A stretch of DNA of 64,000 nt, from the NCBI GenBank assembly GCA_023386345.1, contig JAEWJT010000004.1:62001-126000 (forward strand). Reading direction: 5' to 3'. Numbering within the stretch: the stretch's first letter is position 1; each line of letters starts with the position of its first letter. Shown here piece by piece: positions 32,833-41,228 of this stretch. Below the pieces are notes generated by a model. It was not told where the DNA came from. It did no database searches and saw nothing but the letters and a program-made list of their open reading frames with translations. The stretch is from Bacillota bacterium (GTDB taxonomy: Bacteria > Bacillota > Clostridia > Tissierellales > Sedimentibacteraceae). The translations under genes were made by a program, and so were the position numbers.

Positions 32833-32861
32833 TATTTGCGTTAAAAGTAAAATAAAAAACG

Positions 32862-32890
32862 TTGACAAAGAACATATGTTCTGATATGAT
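32862..32890 (+). promoter_or_regulatory. LexA-controlled promoter of the DinB-family gene
   Basis: TTGACA (32862-32867), a 17-base spacer and TATGAT (32885-32890) form a strong promoter. The spacer contains the perfect palindrome AGAACATATGTTCT (32869-32882), which matches the Gram-positive LexA (Cheo) box GAACRNRYGTTC at every position. LexA bound here would block the polymerase, so expression should rise on DNA damage. Confidence 0.85.
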
Positions 32891-32916
32891 TTTATCATGT
32901 TAGATATTATTTAATT

Positions 32917-32952
32917 CACTATATATTTTAAAAACATTTTAAATATATAGTG
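32917..32952 (+). other. Perfect hairpin in the DinB-family gene leader
   Basis: CACTATATATTT (32917-32928) and AAATATATAGTG (32941-32952) are perfect 12-bp complements with a 12-base loop, with no T-tract after them. It lies in the 5' untranslated region, about 27 bases before the start codon. Confidence 0.6.
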
Positions 32953-32979
32953 TTAAATTTTAGTAAAGGGGAGAATAAA

Positions 32980-33675
32980 TTGAAACATATCAGTAACGAA
33001 TTGAGCGAGCAGCATAAGGAGCTTATAAAAATTATTAGAAAAAAGGACAAACTTGACGAGGCTATAGAGTTGTTTTTAGATATACATTCTCAACTGCATA
33101 GTAATGCTATTTCGCACGATAAACCTAACTATGTCAATCCATTGATAAACGACTTAAAGGACGATGAATATAAAATTATGCCTAATAAAACTGATGAAAC
33201 AATGGCATGGGCAATATGGCATATTACAAGGATTGAAGATTTAACTATGAATGTCTTGATAGCTGATGAGAAACAGGTGTTTAATAATGACTGGAAAGTT
33301 AAAATGAATGTAAATGTTAGTGATACTGGAAATGCAATGACAGATGATGAAATAATGAAGCTTAGTAAAGATATGTGCATAGAGGAACTGTTAAAATATA
33401 GAGATGCAGTAGGGCTAAGAACACAGGAAATAGTTAAAAATTTAAAGCCTGAGGATATGAAAAGGAAAATTCCGCAAGAAAGACTTAATAAGATAATTGA
33501 TGAGGGTGGACTTACAGAGCATAAAAATTCCATTTGGTTATTAGATTATTGGGGAGATAAGGACTACGCAGGCTTGCTGCTAATGCCACCTACAAGACAT
33601 TTAATGATGCACATAAATGATTGCTACAAATGGAAAGAAGCAATTAGAACAAAGAAAAAGTTTTTTAGTGTGTAA
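32980..33675 (+). CDS. DinB-family protein
   Basis: DinB/YfiT-fold proteins are four-helix, often metal-dependent thiol transferases or stress proteins (this is not DNA polymerase IV). The 231-residue protein is helical, with 'EQHKELIKIIRKKD', 'MAWAIWHITRIEDLTMNVL' and a late 'PTRHLMMHIND', which give the spaced His residues expected for a metal site. TTG 32980 is taken as start: AAGGGGAG lies 7-8 bases upstream. A LexA box in its promoter supports membership in a DNA-damage response. Confidence 0.8.
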   Translation: MKHISNELSEQHKELIKIIRKKDKLDEAIELFLDIHSQLHSNAISHDKPNYVNPLINDLKDDEYKIMPNKTDETMAWAIWHITRIEDLTMNVLIADEKQVFNNDWKVKMNVNVSDTGNAMTDDEIMKLSKDMCIEELLKYRDAVGLRTQEIVKNLKPEDMKRKIPQERLNKIIDEGGLTEHKNSIWLLDYWGDKDYAGLLLMPPTRHLMMHINDCYKWKEAIRTKKKFFSV

Positions 33676-33709
33676 TATGAAGTTGTATTTTTAACAGAGG
33701 TGAAAAGGA

Positions 33710-34651
33710 TTGAATATACTCATATACGGGGCGGGAGTTATTGGAAGCATTTTTGCAGGAAAGCTTGCCCTTTCAAAAAATAATGTTACAGTTCTTGCGA
33801 GAGGAGCTCGGTTTGAAGAAATTAAAGAGAATGGGATTATTCTTGTAAATCCAAAAACAAGAAAAAGAGAATTTGTTCTTGTCCATGCAATTGACACATT
33901 ATTGCCCGATATAGAATATGACTATATTATAGTAGCAATGCAACGCAATCAAGTTGATGAAATTCTTCCTGTATTAAATGCAAATTGCTCAAAGAACATT
34001 GTTTTTGTTGTGAATACAGCTTCTGGCTATGGCAAATGGGTAAATTCCGTTGGCAAAGATCGACTTATGATTGGTTTTCCATCTGCAGGAGGAGAACGTA
34101 ATAACGGTGAAGTTAATTATTTTATTGGTAAAGGACTTCAAAGAGTTTTTCAAACAACAACATTTGGTGAATATAGCGGTGTAAAAACAGAGCGCGTTAA
34201 AAAGCTAATAGAGATATTTAATCATGCTAAAATTCCATCTGTTTTCTGTTCTGATATGGACGCATGGCAAAAAACTCATGTTGCTTTAGTTTCTAGCATT
34301 GCAAATGCTCTATATGGTTATAAATGCGATAATTTTAGGTTAGGACATTCCTATAAAGATGTTAAAGACATGGTAAAAGGAATTAAAGAAGGATTTCAAG
34401 TTCTTCGTAAAAACGGTATTAAACCAGCACCTAAAAAGCTGGGTTGGATTAACTTTCCAACACCGATGCTTACCGTTATATTTTGTTTATTTATGAGAAC
34501 AACACTTGCTGAAACAACAATGGCAAAGCACTGTGTTGTAGCAAAATCAGAAATGATTTTTCTGCAAAGCTTTGATAAGTTAATTTTAAGGAGTGGTGTT
34601 AAAACACCAACGATTGAAAAATTAAAGAAAAATTTAAACGCAATAGAATAA
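33710..34651 (+). CDS. Ketopantoate reductase-like (ApbA/PanE) oxidoreductase
   Basis: The 313-residue protein starts with a Rossmann NADP-binding motif GAGVIGSIFAG (about 7-17) and has the ApbA/PanE two-domain layout with a helical C-terminal domain. PanE reduces ketopantoate to pantoate, but many clostridial relatives are isolated paralogues of unknown substrate, and no pantothenate genes are near. TTG 33710 is the start; AGGTGAAAAGGA precedes it. Family call good; the reaction is uncertain. Confidence 0.8.
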   Translation: MNILIYGAGVIGSIFAGKLALSKNNVTVLARGARFEEIKENGIILVNPKTRKREFVLVHAIDTLLPDIEYDYIIVAMQRNQVDEILPVLNANCSKNIVFVVNTASGYGKWVNSVGKDRLMIGFPSAGGERNNGEVNYFIGKGLQRVFQTTTFGEYSGVKTERVKKLIEIFNHAKIPSVFCSDMDAWQKTHVALVSSIANALYGYKCDNFRLGHSYKDVKDMVKGIKEGFQVLRKNGIKPAPKKLGWINFPTPMLTVIFCLFMRTTLAETTMAKHCVVAKSEMIFLQSFDKLILRSGVKTPTIEKLKKNLNAIE

Positions 34652-34715
34652 GTATTTGGTACAACGGGCAGAATGAGCAGTTGTGCTTATCAACGGTAAA
34701 ATGATAGGAGTAATC

Positions 34716-35276
34716 ATGAAGTTAGTAGTTATTTTTGGACCCCATGCAGTCGGCAAGATGACAGTCGGTCAAGAACTTGCTAAAATTACAGATTTAAAGC
34801 TTTTCCATAACCATATGACTATAGATATAGTATCGGATTTATTTGCTAATATCCCAAAGGAAAGAGGAAGGCTTATTGAGTTATTCAGATACGAGATATT
34901 CGATGCTTATTCAAAAAGTGATGAATATGGAATGATTTTTACATATATGTGGGCATTAGACAGTCAAGATGATTGGGATTACATAAACAATATTGAAAGC
35001 CTTTTTAAATCAAGAGGCTCAGAGATTTATTATGTGGAGTTAGAGGCTGATTATGACTTAAGAATTGAACGTAACAAAACTGAAAATAGGCTTTTAAATA
35101 AGCCTACTAAAAGAAATATTGAAAAATCAGAACAACTCTTTAGAAATCTAGAAGATAAATATAGATTAAATTCTCATGATGGTGAAATTATAAAAGAAAA
35201 TTACATAAAAATAAATAATACATCTATGGATTCTATTAAAGTTGCGCAAACAATTAAAGAAAGGTTTAAACTATGA
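34716..35276 (+). CDS. P-loop kinase-like protein
   Basis: The 186-residue protein starts MKLVVIFGPHAVGKMTVGQELA with the P-loop GPHAVGKMT at about 8-16, followed by 'HNHMTIDIV'. The remainder is helical with an Arg-rich lid region (RNKTENRLLNKPTKRN). This is the layout of small nucleotide or antibiotic kinases; the substrate cannot be told. ATG 34716 is preferred to an ATG 11 codons upstream since TAGGAG lies just before it. It overlaps the next gene by four bases (ATGA), so the two are coupled. Confidence 0.78.
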   Translation: MKLVVIFGPHAVGKMTVGQELAKITDLKLFHNHMTIDIVSDLFANIPKERGRLIELFRYEIFDAYSKSDEYGMIFTYMWALDSQDDWDYINNIESLFKSRGSEIYYVELEADYDLRIERNKTENRLLNKPTKRNIEKSEQLFRNLEDKYRLNSHDGEIIKENYIKINNTSMDSIKVAQTIKERFKL

Positions 35277-36169
35277 ACATAAAATGGCTTATCGATGGTA
35301 TTGAATATGCCTATAATACAGAAGTTAAGGAAAATACAAACATTAGATTAAGCTTTGATGAATTATCCAAAAAAACATTTGGTTTATCATTTGAAAAATG
35401 GTATCAAGACGGATATTGGCAGGATAATTATATTCCTCATGTATTAATACATAATGATAAAGTTGTGGCAAATGTATCTGTTAATATTATTGATACGAAA
35501 ATGCAGGGGCAACTAAAAAGATATATTCAGATTGGTACTGTAATGACTGATTGTGATTATAGAAACAAAGGACTTTCTCGTAAGCTTATGGATAAAATTT
35601 TGCAGGACTGGAAAGATAAATGTGATGCAATTTATTTATATGCAAATGATTCAGTTCTTAATTTTTATCCTAAATTCGGGTTTATAAAGGCAAAAGAATA
35701 TCAATATAGTAAAAATATTGTTCATACAATAGGAAAGATAAGAAAGCTTGATATGACAGATGATTATGATAAAAAACTACTTAGAAATTATTATGAAAAA
35801 TCAAATCCCTTTTCTATGCTTCCTATGTTAAACAACTACGGACTTTTAATGTTTTATTGTTCATCCTTTATGAAGGACTGTGTTTATTATTTAGAGGATA
35901 TAGACGCAATTGTAATTATGGATTATGATACAGAAACGATGACTTGCTTTGATATTTATTGTGATGCAAATAAATCAATGGATGAGATTATAGCGGTCTC
36001 TGCAAGAGAAGATTGTAAACATATTGTATTTGGATTTACACCTAAAGATACTGATGGCTGTACAGTAAAATCCATTGAAGATGATGATAGCACATTGTTT
36101 ATACTTGGAAGCAAAGAAAACATATTTGCTAAGCATAAGTTGATGCTTCCTATGTTATCACGTGCTTAG
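35273..36169 (+). CDS. GNAT family acetyltransferase, two-domain
   Basis: The 298-residue protein has an N-terminal GNAT domain with 'QIGTVMTDCDYRNKGLSRKLMDKIL' (acetyl-CoA loop R-N-K-G-L-S-R) and 'LNFYPKFGF', then a C-terminal domain of about 140 residues rich in Asp and Cys. The size and layout resemble Eis-like or sterol-carrier-linked acetyltransferases. Its ATG overlaps the stop of the kinase gene. The substrate is unknown. Confidence 0.82.
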   Translation: MNIKWLIDGIEYAYNTEVKENTNIRLSFDELSKKTFGLSFEKWYQDGYWQDNYIPHVLIHNDKVVANVSVNIIDTKMQGQLKRYIQIGTVMTDCDYRNKGLSRKLMDKILQDWKDKCDAIYLYANDSVLNFYPKFGFIKAKEYQYSKNIVHTIGKIRKLDMTDDYDKKLLRNYYEKSNPFSMLPMLNNYGLLMFYCSSFMKDCVYYLEDIDAIVIMDYDTETMTCFDIYCDANKSMDEIIAVSAREDCKHIVFGFTPKDTDGCTVKSIEDDDSTLFILGSKENIFAKHKLMLPMLSRA

Positions 36170-36201
36170 ATAATTAAAATACTAATATAAGGAGAAGATT
36201 A

Positions 36202-37158
36202 ATGAATATTACGGTAATAGGCTGCGGACGATGGGGTTCGTTTATAGCATGGTATTTGGATAAAATTAATCATAAAGTAACATTATATGGACGTGAAAAT
36301 TCTATTCATATGAATAGGTTTATAGCTGAAAGGAAAAATGAATTTATAGAATTAACAGACACTTTACAATTATCTACTAATATTGAATTAATAGTAAAGT
36401 CAGATATAATTGTTATTTCAATAAATTCGCAGGGACTTCAAGCTCTGATGGAGGAGATAAAAAATCTTAATTTAAGAGATAAAACAATAGTGCTGTGTAT
36501 GAAAGGTATTGAAATCTCTACAGGACGTAGATTATCTCAGATTGTTAAGGAAAATTTGGATGCTTCAAATTCAGTTGCAGTATGGTTAGGCCCTGGCCAT
36601 GTGCAGGAGTTTTATCGTGGAATTCCTAATTGTATGGTTATAGATAGTGAAAATGCTTTAGTAAAAGAAAAGCTAGTAAATGAATTTTCAAGCGAGCTAA
36701 TTAGATTTTATTATGGACAAGATTTAATTGGCAATGAAATAGGTGCAGCTGCTAAGAATGTTATAGGAATAGCAGCCGGTATGTTAGATGGATTAAAATT
36801 ATCAACTCTAAAAGGTGCCTTGATGTCAAGAGGGACAAGAGAAATAGCTAGATTAATCACTGCTATGGGAGGCAATGAGTTGTCTGCATATGGATTATGT
36901 CATCTTGGAGATTATGAGGCAACTGTATTTTCAGAATTTAGCCATAACAGAAAATATGGAGAAATGCTTGTTCAAGGTGTAAAATATGAAAAATTAGCAG
37001 AGGGATATTATACAGTAAAGGCATTATTGAAATTAGGGGAAATTTATGGCGTTGAGTTGCCGATATGCAATGCAGTATATGATATACTTTATAATAACAA
37101 GAACTCAAAAGAGGTACTAAATGATTTATTTACCAGAAGCTTAAAAAAGGAATTTTGA
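36202..37158 (+). CDS. NAD(P)H-dependent glycerol-3-phosphate dehydrogenase-like protein
   Basis: The 318-residue protein has the GpsA pattern: Rossmann loop GCGRWGSFIA (about 7-16), 'VLCMKGIE', 'WLGPGH', the catalytic-site 'GAAAKNVIGIAAG' and 'STLKGALMSRGTREIARL'. GpsA makes glycerol 3-phosphate for phospholipids. Some motif positions differ (for example WLGPGH for the usual SGP-SFA), and no lipid genes are adjacent, so it may be a paralogue of the main gpsA. AAGGAGAAG precedes the ATG. Confidence 0.8.
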   Translation: MNITVIGCGRWGSFIAWYLDKINHKVTLYGRENSIHMNRFIAERKNEFIELTDTLQLSTNIELIVKSDIIVISINSQGLQALMEEIKNLNLRDKTIVLCMKGIEISTGRRLSQIVKENLDASNSVAVWLGPGHVQEFYRGIPNCMVIDSENALVKEKLVNEFSSELIRFYYGQDLIGNEIGAAAKNVIGIAAGMLDGLKLSTLKGALMSRGTREIARLITAMGGNELSAYGLCHLGDYEATVFSEFSHNRKYGEMLVQGVKYEKLAEGYYTVKALLKLGEIYGVELPICNAVYDILYNNKNSKEVLNDLFTRSLKKEF

Positions 37159-37207
37159 TTATATAAAAATAAATTAATAATATGAAAAAACAATATTAAT
37201 ATAGTTC

Positions 37208-37263
37208 TTGACATAAAATTTTTATTAAGTTAAGCTTATTATAAAGAGATAGCGCTAGCTCTT
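37208..37263 (+). promoter_or_regulatory. Promoter region with a 20-bp dyad before the C45 peptidase gene
   Basis: TTGACA lies at 37208-37213. No good -10 sits at 17 bases (TAAGCT); TATTAT is at 37237-37242. Just after it, AAGAGATAGCGCTAGCTCTT (37244-37263) is a dyad of 20 bp with a single mismatched pair, a likely operator or hairpin. Confidence 0.45.
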
Positions 37264-37286
37264 AAATAAAATTTAGGAGTATAATT

Positions 37287-38300
37287 ATGTATCACGGAAG
37301 ATTTAAAGGAACACATTATGAGGTAGGATATAAATGGGGACAGTTATTGGCTAATCATGGTAAAAAACTTGATTTTTGCCCTACATTTGAATTAACAAAA
37401 GAAAGATATGAGTTTGCCAGTCAGTGTGCAGAGGAATATAAAAAGTATTTTCCTGAAATTTTAGATGAAATCAGAGGTATTGCAGAGGGAAATAAAGTTG
37501 AGGTAGAAATGCTTCAAGCCATGTTGTTTTCAATGTATTGTTTTGAATTTGATAACAGATGTACATGCTTTGCTATAAGCACTAAAGATGAAATCATCTT
37601 TGGCAGGAACAGTGATTTTTTAGTAAGTCTTGAAAAATTGTATATGAATTGTATTTACCATCTTAATATCAACTATTCTTTCAATGCAAATACTACAGCT
37701 TATGTACAGATGGAGGATGGAGTTAATGAACACGGATTTTGTGCCGGACTTACTTTTGTATATCCAAAGCTAAGAAAACCGGGATTTAATGCAGGTATGC
37801 TTGTAAGATATCTTCTTGAAAAATGTAAAACGACTAAAGGAGCTATAGAAGAATTACACAGACTTCCAATAGCGTCAGCACAGACTATCACTATAGCAGA
37901 TGTAAATGGTGATATTGCAGTCGTAGAATGTAATCCTGAAAAAATTATAGTCATTAGACAAGAGCCAAAAGAACAATTTGTTGCAACAGCAAACAACTTT
38001 AATTCCGTAGATATGAAACAATATCGAAATCCAGACATAGATGATTGGAAGTCTGATGATAGATATTTTACAGCATATAATGCGTTAAAAAATAACAAGG
38101 AAAGCTATTCTGTGAAATTCGCTGAGGATGTTTTATCGGGAAAATATGGTTTTATGTGCCAATATAATAGAAAAACAAATGCAGATACTGTTTGGTCAGT
38201 GATTTATGATTTAAAAAGAAAGCAAATTTGGAGAGTAGAGGGTAATCCCTCACGTAAAAATTTTAAAGAAGATTTGAGAATGAAAATTCACGATAGTTAA
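37287..38300 (+). CDS. C45-type Ntn hydrolase (acyl-transferase/choloylglycine-hydrolase-like)
   Basis: The 337-residue protein matches the C45 family, whose members cleave themselves to expose an N-terminal Cys and then hydrolyse linear amides. The candidate nucleophile is Cys92 in 'NRCTCFAIS', followed by the family 'FGRNSDF'. The first 90 residues would be the propeptide. No signal peptide is visible, so it is cytosolic. AGGAG precedes the ATG. Natural amide substrates of these clostridial proteins are mostly unknown. Confidence 0.84.
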   Translation: MYHGRFKGTHYEVGYKWGQLLANHGKKLDFCPTFELTKERYEFASQCAEEYKKYFPEILDEIRGIAEGNKVEVEMLQAMLFSMYCFEFDNRCTCFAISTKDEIIFGRNSDFLVSLEKLYMNCIYHLNINYSFNANTTAYVQMEDGVNEHGFCAGLTFVYPKLRKPGFNAGMLVRYLLEKCKTTKGAIEELHRLPIASAQTITIADVNGDIAVVECNPEKIIVIRQEPKEQFVATANNFNSVDMKQYRNPDIDDWKSDDRYFTAYNALKNNKESYSVKFAEDVLSGKYGFMCQYNRKTNADTVWSVIYDLKRKQIWRVEGNPSRKNFKEDLRMKIHDS

Positions 38301-38326
38301 ATAAAAGCTAAAAAACAGGAGATGAA

Positions 38327-38782
38327 ATGGGATACATAGAGGATTTAAGAAAATTAATCGGACATAAATGTATAGTATTAAATGGAAGTTGTGTTATTGT
38401 TAAAAATAAGGATGGATTTATTCTAATGCAACAAAGAAAGTATCCATATGGAAAATGGGGTTTGCCTGGAGGTTTGATGGAATTAGGTGAATCTACTGAG
38501 GATACTGCAAGGCGTGAGGTTTTTGAAGAAACTGGATTAACTATTGGGAAATTAAAGCTTATAGGTGTTTATTCTGGTGAAGAATATCTTTGTTATGCTG
38601 AAAATGGTGATGAATGGTATGTTGTAACTACTACCTATATAACAGATGATTATGAAGGAATTGTAACAGTAAATGATGATGAATCAATTAAATTTGAATG
38701 GCTTGATCCAAGCAAGCTGCCTGATGATGTTGTAAAAACACACAGATACATGATTTATGATTATTTAAAAAATTATAAATAA
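38327..38782 (+). CDS. Nudix hydrolase
   Basis: The 151-residue protein contains a full Nudix box (G-x5-E-x7-REUxEExGU) in 'GGLMELGESTEDTARREVFEETGLT' split over about residues 47-70, inside the usual alpha/beta fold. It would hydrolyse a nucleoside diphosphate linked to some moiety. It follows the C45 gene by 26 bases with AGGAG before the ATG. The substrate is unknown. Confidence 0.9.
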   Translation: MGYIEDLRKLIGHKCIVLNGSCVIVKNKDGFILMQQRKYPYGKWGLPGGLMELGESTEDTARREVFEETGLTIGKLKLIGVYSGEEYLCYAENGDEWYVVTTTYITDDYEGIVTVNDDESIKFEWLDPSKLPDDVVKTHRYMIYDYLKNYK

Positions 38783-38936
38783 CTAAATTTTAAAGAAATA
38801 TGAGAATATACAAATATTCAAATTTTAGTACATGGAATTTTTTAACACAGGTAATTGCCATATGTAAATTAACAACAGTAAGAGAACTAAGTACCACTAT
38901 AAAATATACTTTGACTTTGAAATGGGGATTAAACTT

Positions 38937-39401
38937 ATGACTAACAACAATTCTAATTTTGTTAAAAAACATCCAAATGAAAATATTATGAAAGAACTTA
39001 TCAAAGACCAGTGGACAAAGGATTCAATTTTTTCAGCAGTTATAGACAATGAAGGTAATATTGTTTCTAAAGGAAAGACAACAATTTGGGATGAGCATGA
39101 CCCAACTGCACATGCAGAAATGAATGCTATTAGAGATGCTTGTAAAAAACTAAAAGTTGATATTCTTCCAAAAGGATATTGGCTATACTCTACATTTGAA
39201 CCATGTCCATTATGTGCATCAGCTATTGTCTGGGCAGGATTTGAAGGAGTAGTATATGCTAATAATCCTGAACATAGAGGTAAAGAAGTTGATTGGTCAT
39301 TTATTAAGTGTAGAGATGTTTTAAAAGCAGGTAAATATATTACTGATGTAGAATTAATTGAAGATTTTTTAATTGATGAAATAAAAAATTACTTCAAATA
39401 G
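38937..39401 (+). CDS. Cytidine/deoxycytidylate-type nucleoside deaminase
   Basis: The 154-residue protein has the zinc-dependent deaminase motifs HAE (in 'PTAHAEMNAI') and PCPLC ('TFEPCPLCASAIVW'). The C-terminal pattern ('GKEVDWSFIKCRDVLK') is closer to guanine deaminases and TadA relatives than to cytidine deaminases. ATG 38937 is preferred over ATG 38922, since the GGGG at 38924-38927 then serves as ribosome binding site. Specificity is uncertain. Confidence 0.85.
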   Translation: MTNNNSNFVKKHPNENIMKELIKDQWTKDSIFSAVIDNEGNIVSKGKTTIWDEHDPTAHAEMNAIRDACKKLKVDILPKGYWLYSTFEPCPLCASAIVWAGFEGVVYANNPEHRGKEVDWSFIKCRDVLKAGKYITDVELIEDFLIDEIKNYFK

Positions 39402-39452
39402 CATTGTGTTTTTTAATACATATTTGTAAAACAAGATGATGGAGGACAGATT

Positions 39453-40142
39453 ATGCCGTTTACAATGACGCATTTATACATAGCAAAGAATATATACAAA
39501 TTTTCTAATATTAGTATTAAAGACTTATCTCAATTTTATTTAGGTACTATAGCACCCGATGCTGTACATAATAGAGCTAATTATAAACCAGAATATAAAA
39601 AACTCTCGCATTTATATGCCGGAGAAGAAGGATGGGGGAAGATAGCCAATAACGATGAATGGATAGAAAATGCAATAAATTTATTGCTTAATCATAGAAA
39701 TTCTAAAAACTATGATTTTATACTTGGCTATTGTGTTCATATTTTATCTGATGTTTATAATAATATAGCAGTATGGACACCTCTTAAGCAAAAATATCAA
39801 TTGGATTATAATGGCGGATTTCATCAGCAAGAAAGTGAAAAATTAGACTATGGCAGATTATATCAGCAAGAAAACGAAAAAATAGATATAGAACTAGCTT
39901 TGATACTTGATAATAAAGATGATTTTTGGTATTATATTGAAAAATCTAAGGCAATAAGTCTAAATGATGTTATTTTTGAGGATGAAATAGAAAAACAAAA
40001 GGAAAATATATTATACCATTGGTATAAGGACAAGGAGCGACAGGATATATCATCAAATAAATTAATAACAATTCAAAGCACTATGAAATTTATAGAAGAC
40101 GCATCTAATTTTATCATTGATAAATTAGCTTGTTTATTATAA
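39453..40142 (+). CDS. Zinc-dependent phospholipase C-like protein
   Basis: The 229-residue protein begins MPFTMTHLYIAKNIYK and has 'LGTIAPDAVHNR', 'HLYAG' and 'ILGYCVHILSDVYNN': spaced His and Asp residues as in the zinc-dependent phospholipase C / S1-P1 fold. No signal peptide is seen, so it is probably cytosolic and not a toxin. A near-repeat, 'FHQQESEKLDYGRLYQQENEKIDIE', occurs in the middle. GGAGGAC precedes the ATG. The substrate is unknown. Confidence 0.77.
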   Translation: MPFTMTHLYIAKNIYKFSNISIKDLSQFYLGTIAPDAVHNRANYKPEYKKLSHLYAGEEGWGKIANNDEWIENAINLLLNHRNSKNYDFILGYCVHILSDVYNNIAVWTPLKQKYQLDYNGGFHQQESEKLDYGRLYQQENEKIDIELALILDNKDDFWYYIEKSKAISLNDVIFEDEIEKQKENILYHWYKDKERQDISSNKLITIQSTMKFIEDASNFIIDKLACLL

Positions 40143-40185
40143 GATTTTACGATAATTAATTAGAAACTAAATAGGAGTTGATAGC

Positions 40186-41199
40186 TTGTTTCAAATTAGT
40201 GAGCAAAAATATGGTGATATTTATATTATAACTCTACAAAATGATGATTTAATTTTAAAGGTAAGTAATTTTGGGTGCAGCATAATTTCACTGTATACTA
40301 AAGATAAAAATAATATATTTGAAGATATTGTTCTTGGATTTGATAGTATTGATGATTATAAAAATCAAGATAAATATATAGGAGCTGTTGTTGGAAGATG
40401 TGCTAATAGAATATCCAATGGGTCATTTAGTTTGAATAACAAAGAATATAAATTAGCTAAAAACAATGGTCCTAATCATCTACACGGCGGTATTAATGGA
40501 TTTGATAAAAAAATATTTAAACACAAAATTTTAGACAATGGTGTTGAATTTTTCTATTTATCAAAAAATGGTGAGGAAGCTTATCCCGGAAATCTAGAAT
40601 TAAAAGTTAGTTATATACTTAATAAAAACAGTATTCTTATCAATTACAATGCTGTAAGCGATGAGGATACAATAATAAATTTAACAAATCATACATATTT
40701 TAATTTATCAGGGAAATGCTGCGATATAAACAACCATTTTTTAAAGATAAACGCAGAATACTTTGGGGAAATAGATGAAAATGGGTTGGCTACAGGTAAA
40801 TTATCAAAAGTTGAAGATACACCGTTTGATTTTAGAAAATTTAATCAAATAGGAATTGGCTTATCGTGTGATAATCCGCAAATAAAAATGGGACAAGGAT
40901 ATGACCATCCGTTTATGCTTTCTGATGGTAAAAATCAAATTGAGCTTTGGGAAAAGGAAAGCTCTAGAAGGATGATAATTTCTACAGATATGCCATGTGT
41001 ACAGCTTTATACTGCAAATTATTTGGATGGAAATATTAGAGGTAAGAGTGGCTGGTATTATAATGCCAGAGATGGTGTTTGTTTGGAAACACAATGCTTT
41101 CCTAATTCTATAAATAATGGAGTGACAGACGTTATATTAAGAAAAAATACTGAATATAACAAAGCTACATCATGGACATTTGATATTTTGAGTAAATAA
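40186..41199 (+). CDS. galM: Aldose 1-epimerase (galactose mutarotase)
   Basis: GalM interconverts alpha and beta galactose or glucose. The 337-residue protein has the family residues: 'NHLHGG' (early His), 'NLTNHTYFNLSG' (catalytic His), 'GYDHPFML' and the catalytic Glu in 'CLETQCFPNS'. TTG 40186 is the start, with GGAG 6-10 bases upstream. It is followed 29 bases later by lacZ, so it should supply alpha-galactose from beta-galactose released by that enzyme. Confidence 0.94.
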   Translation: MFQISEQKYGDIYIITLQNDDLILKVSNFGCSIISLYTKDKNNIFEDIVLGFDSIDDYKNQDKYIGAVVGRCANRISNGSFSLNNKEYKLAKNNGPNHLHGGINGFDKKIFKHKILDNGVEFFYLSKNGEEAYPGNLELKVSYILNKNSILINYNAVSDEDTIINLTNHTYFNLSGKCCDINNHFLKINAEYFGEIDENGLATGKLSKVEDTPFDFRKFNQIGIGLSCDNPQIKMGQGYDHPFMLSDGKNQIELWEKESSRRMIISTDMPCVQLYTANYLDGNIRGKSGWYYNARDGVCLETQCFPNSINNGVTDVILRKNTEYNKATSWTFDILSK

Positions 41200-41228
41200 A
41201 AGACATTTAGTGTTGGAGGAATAGTATT

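Noticed and set aside
37208..37236. TTGACA-N17-TAAGCT as a firm promoter for the C45 gene
   Set aside because: The -10 match is only weak; it is reported as part of a regulatory region, not as a defined promoter.
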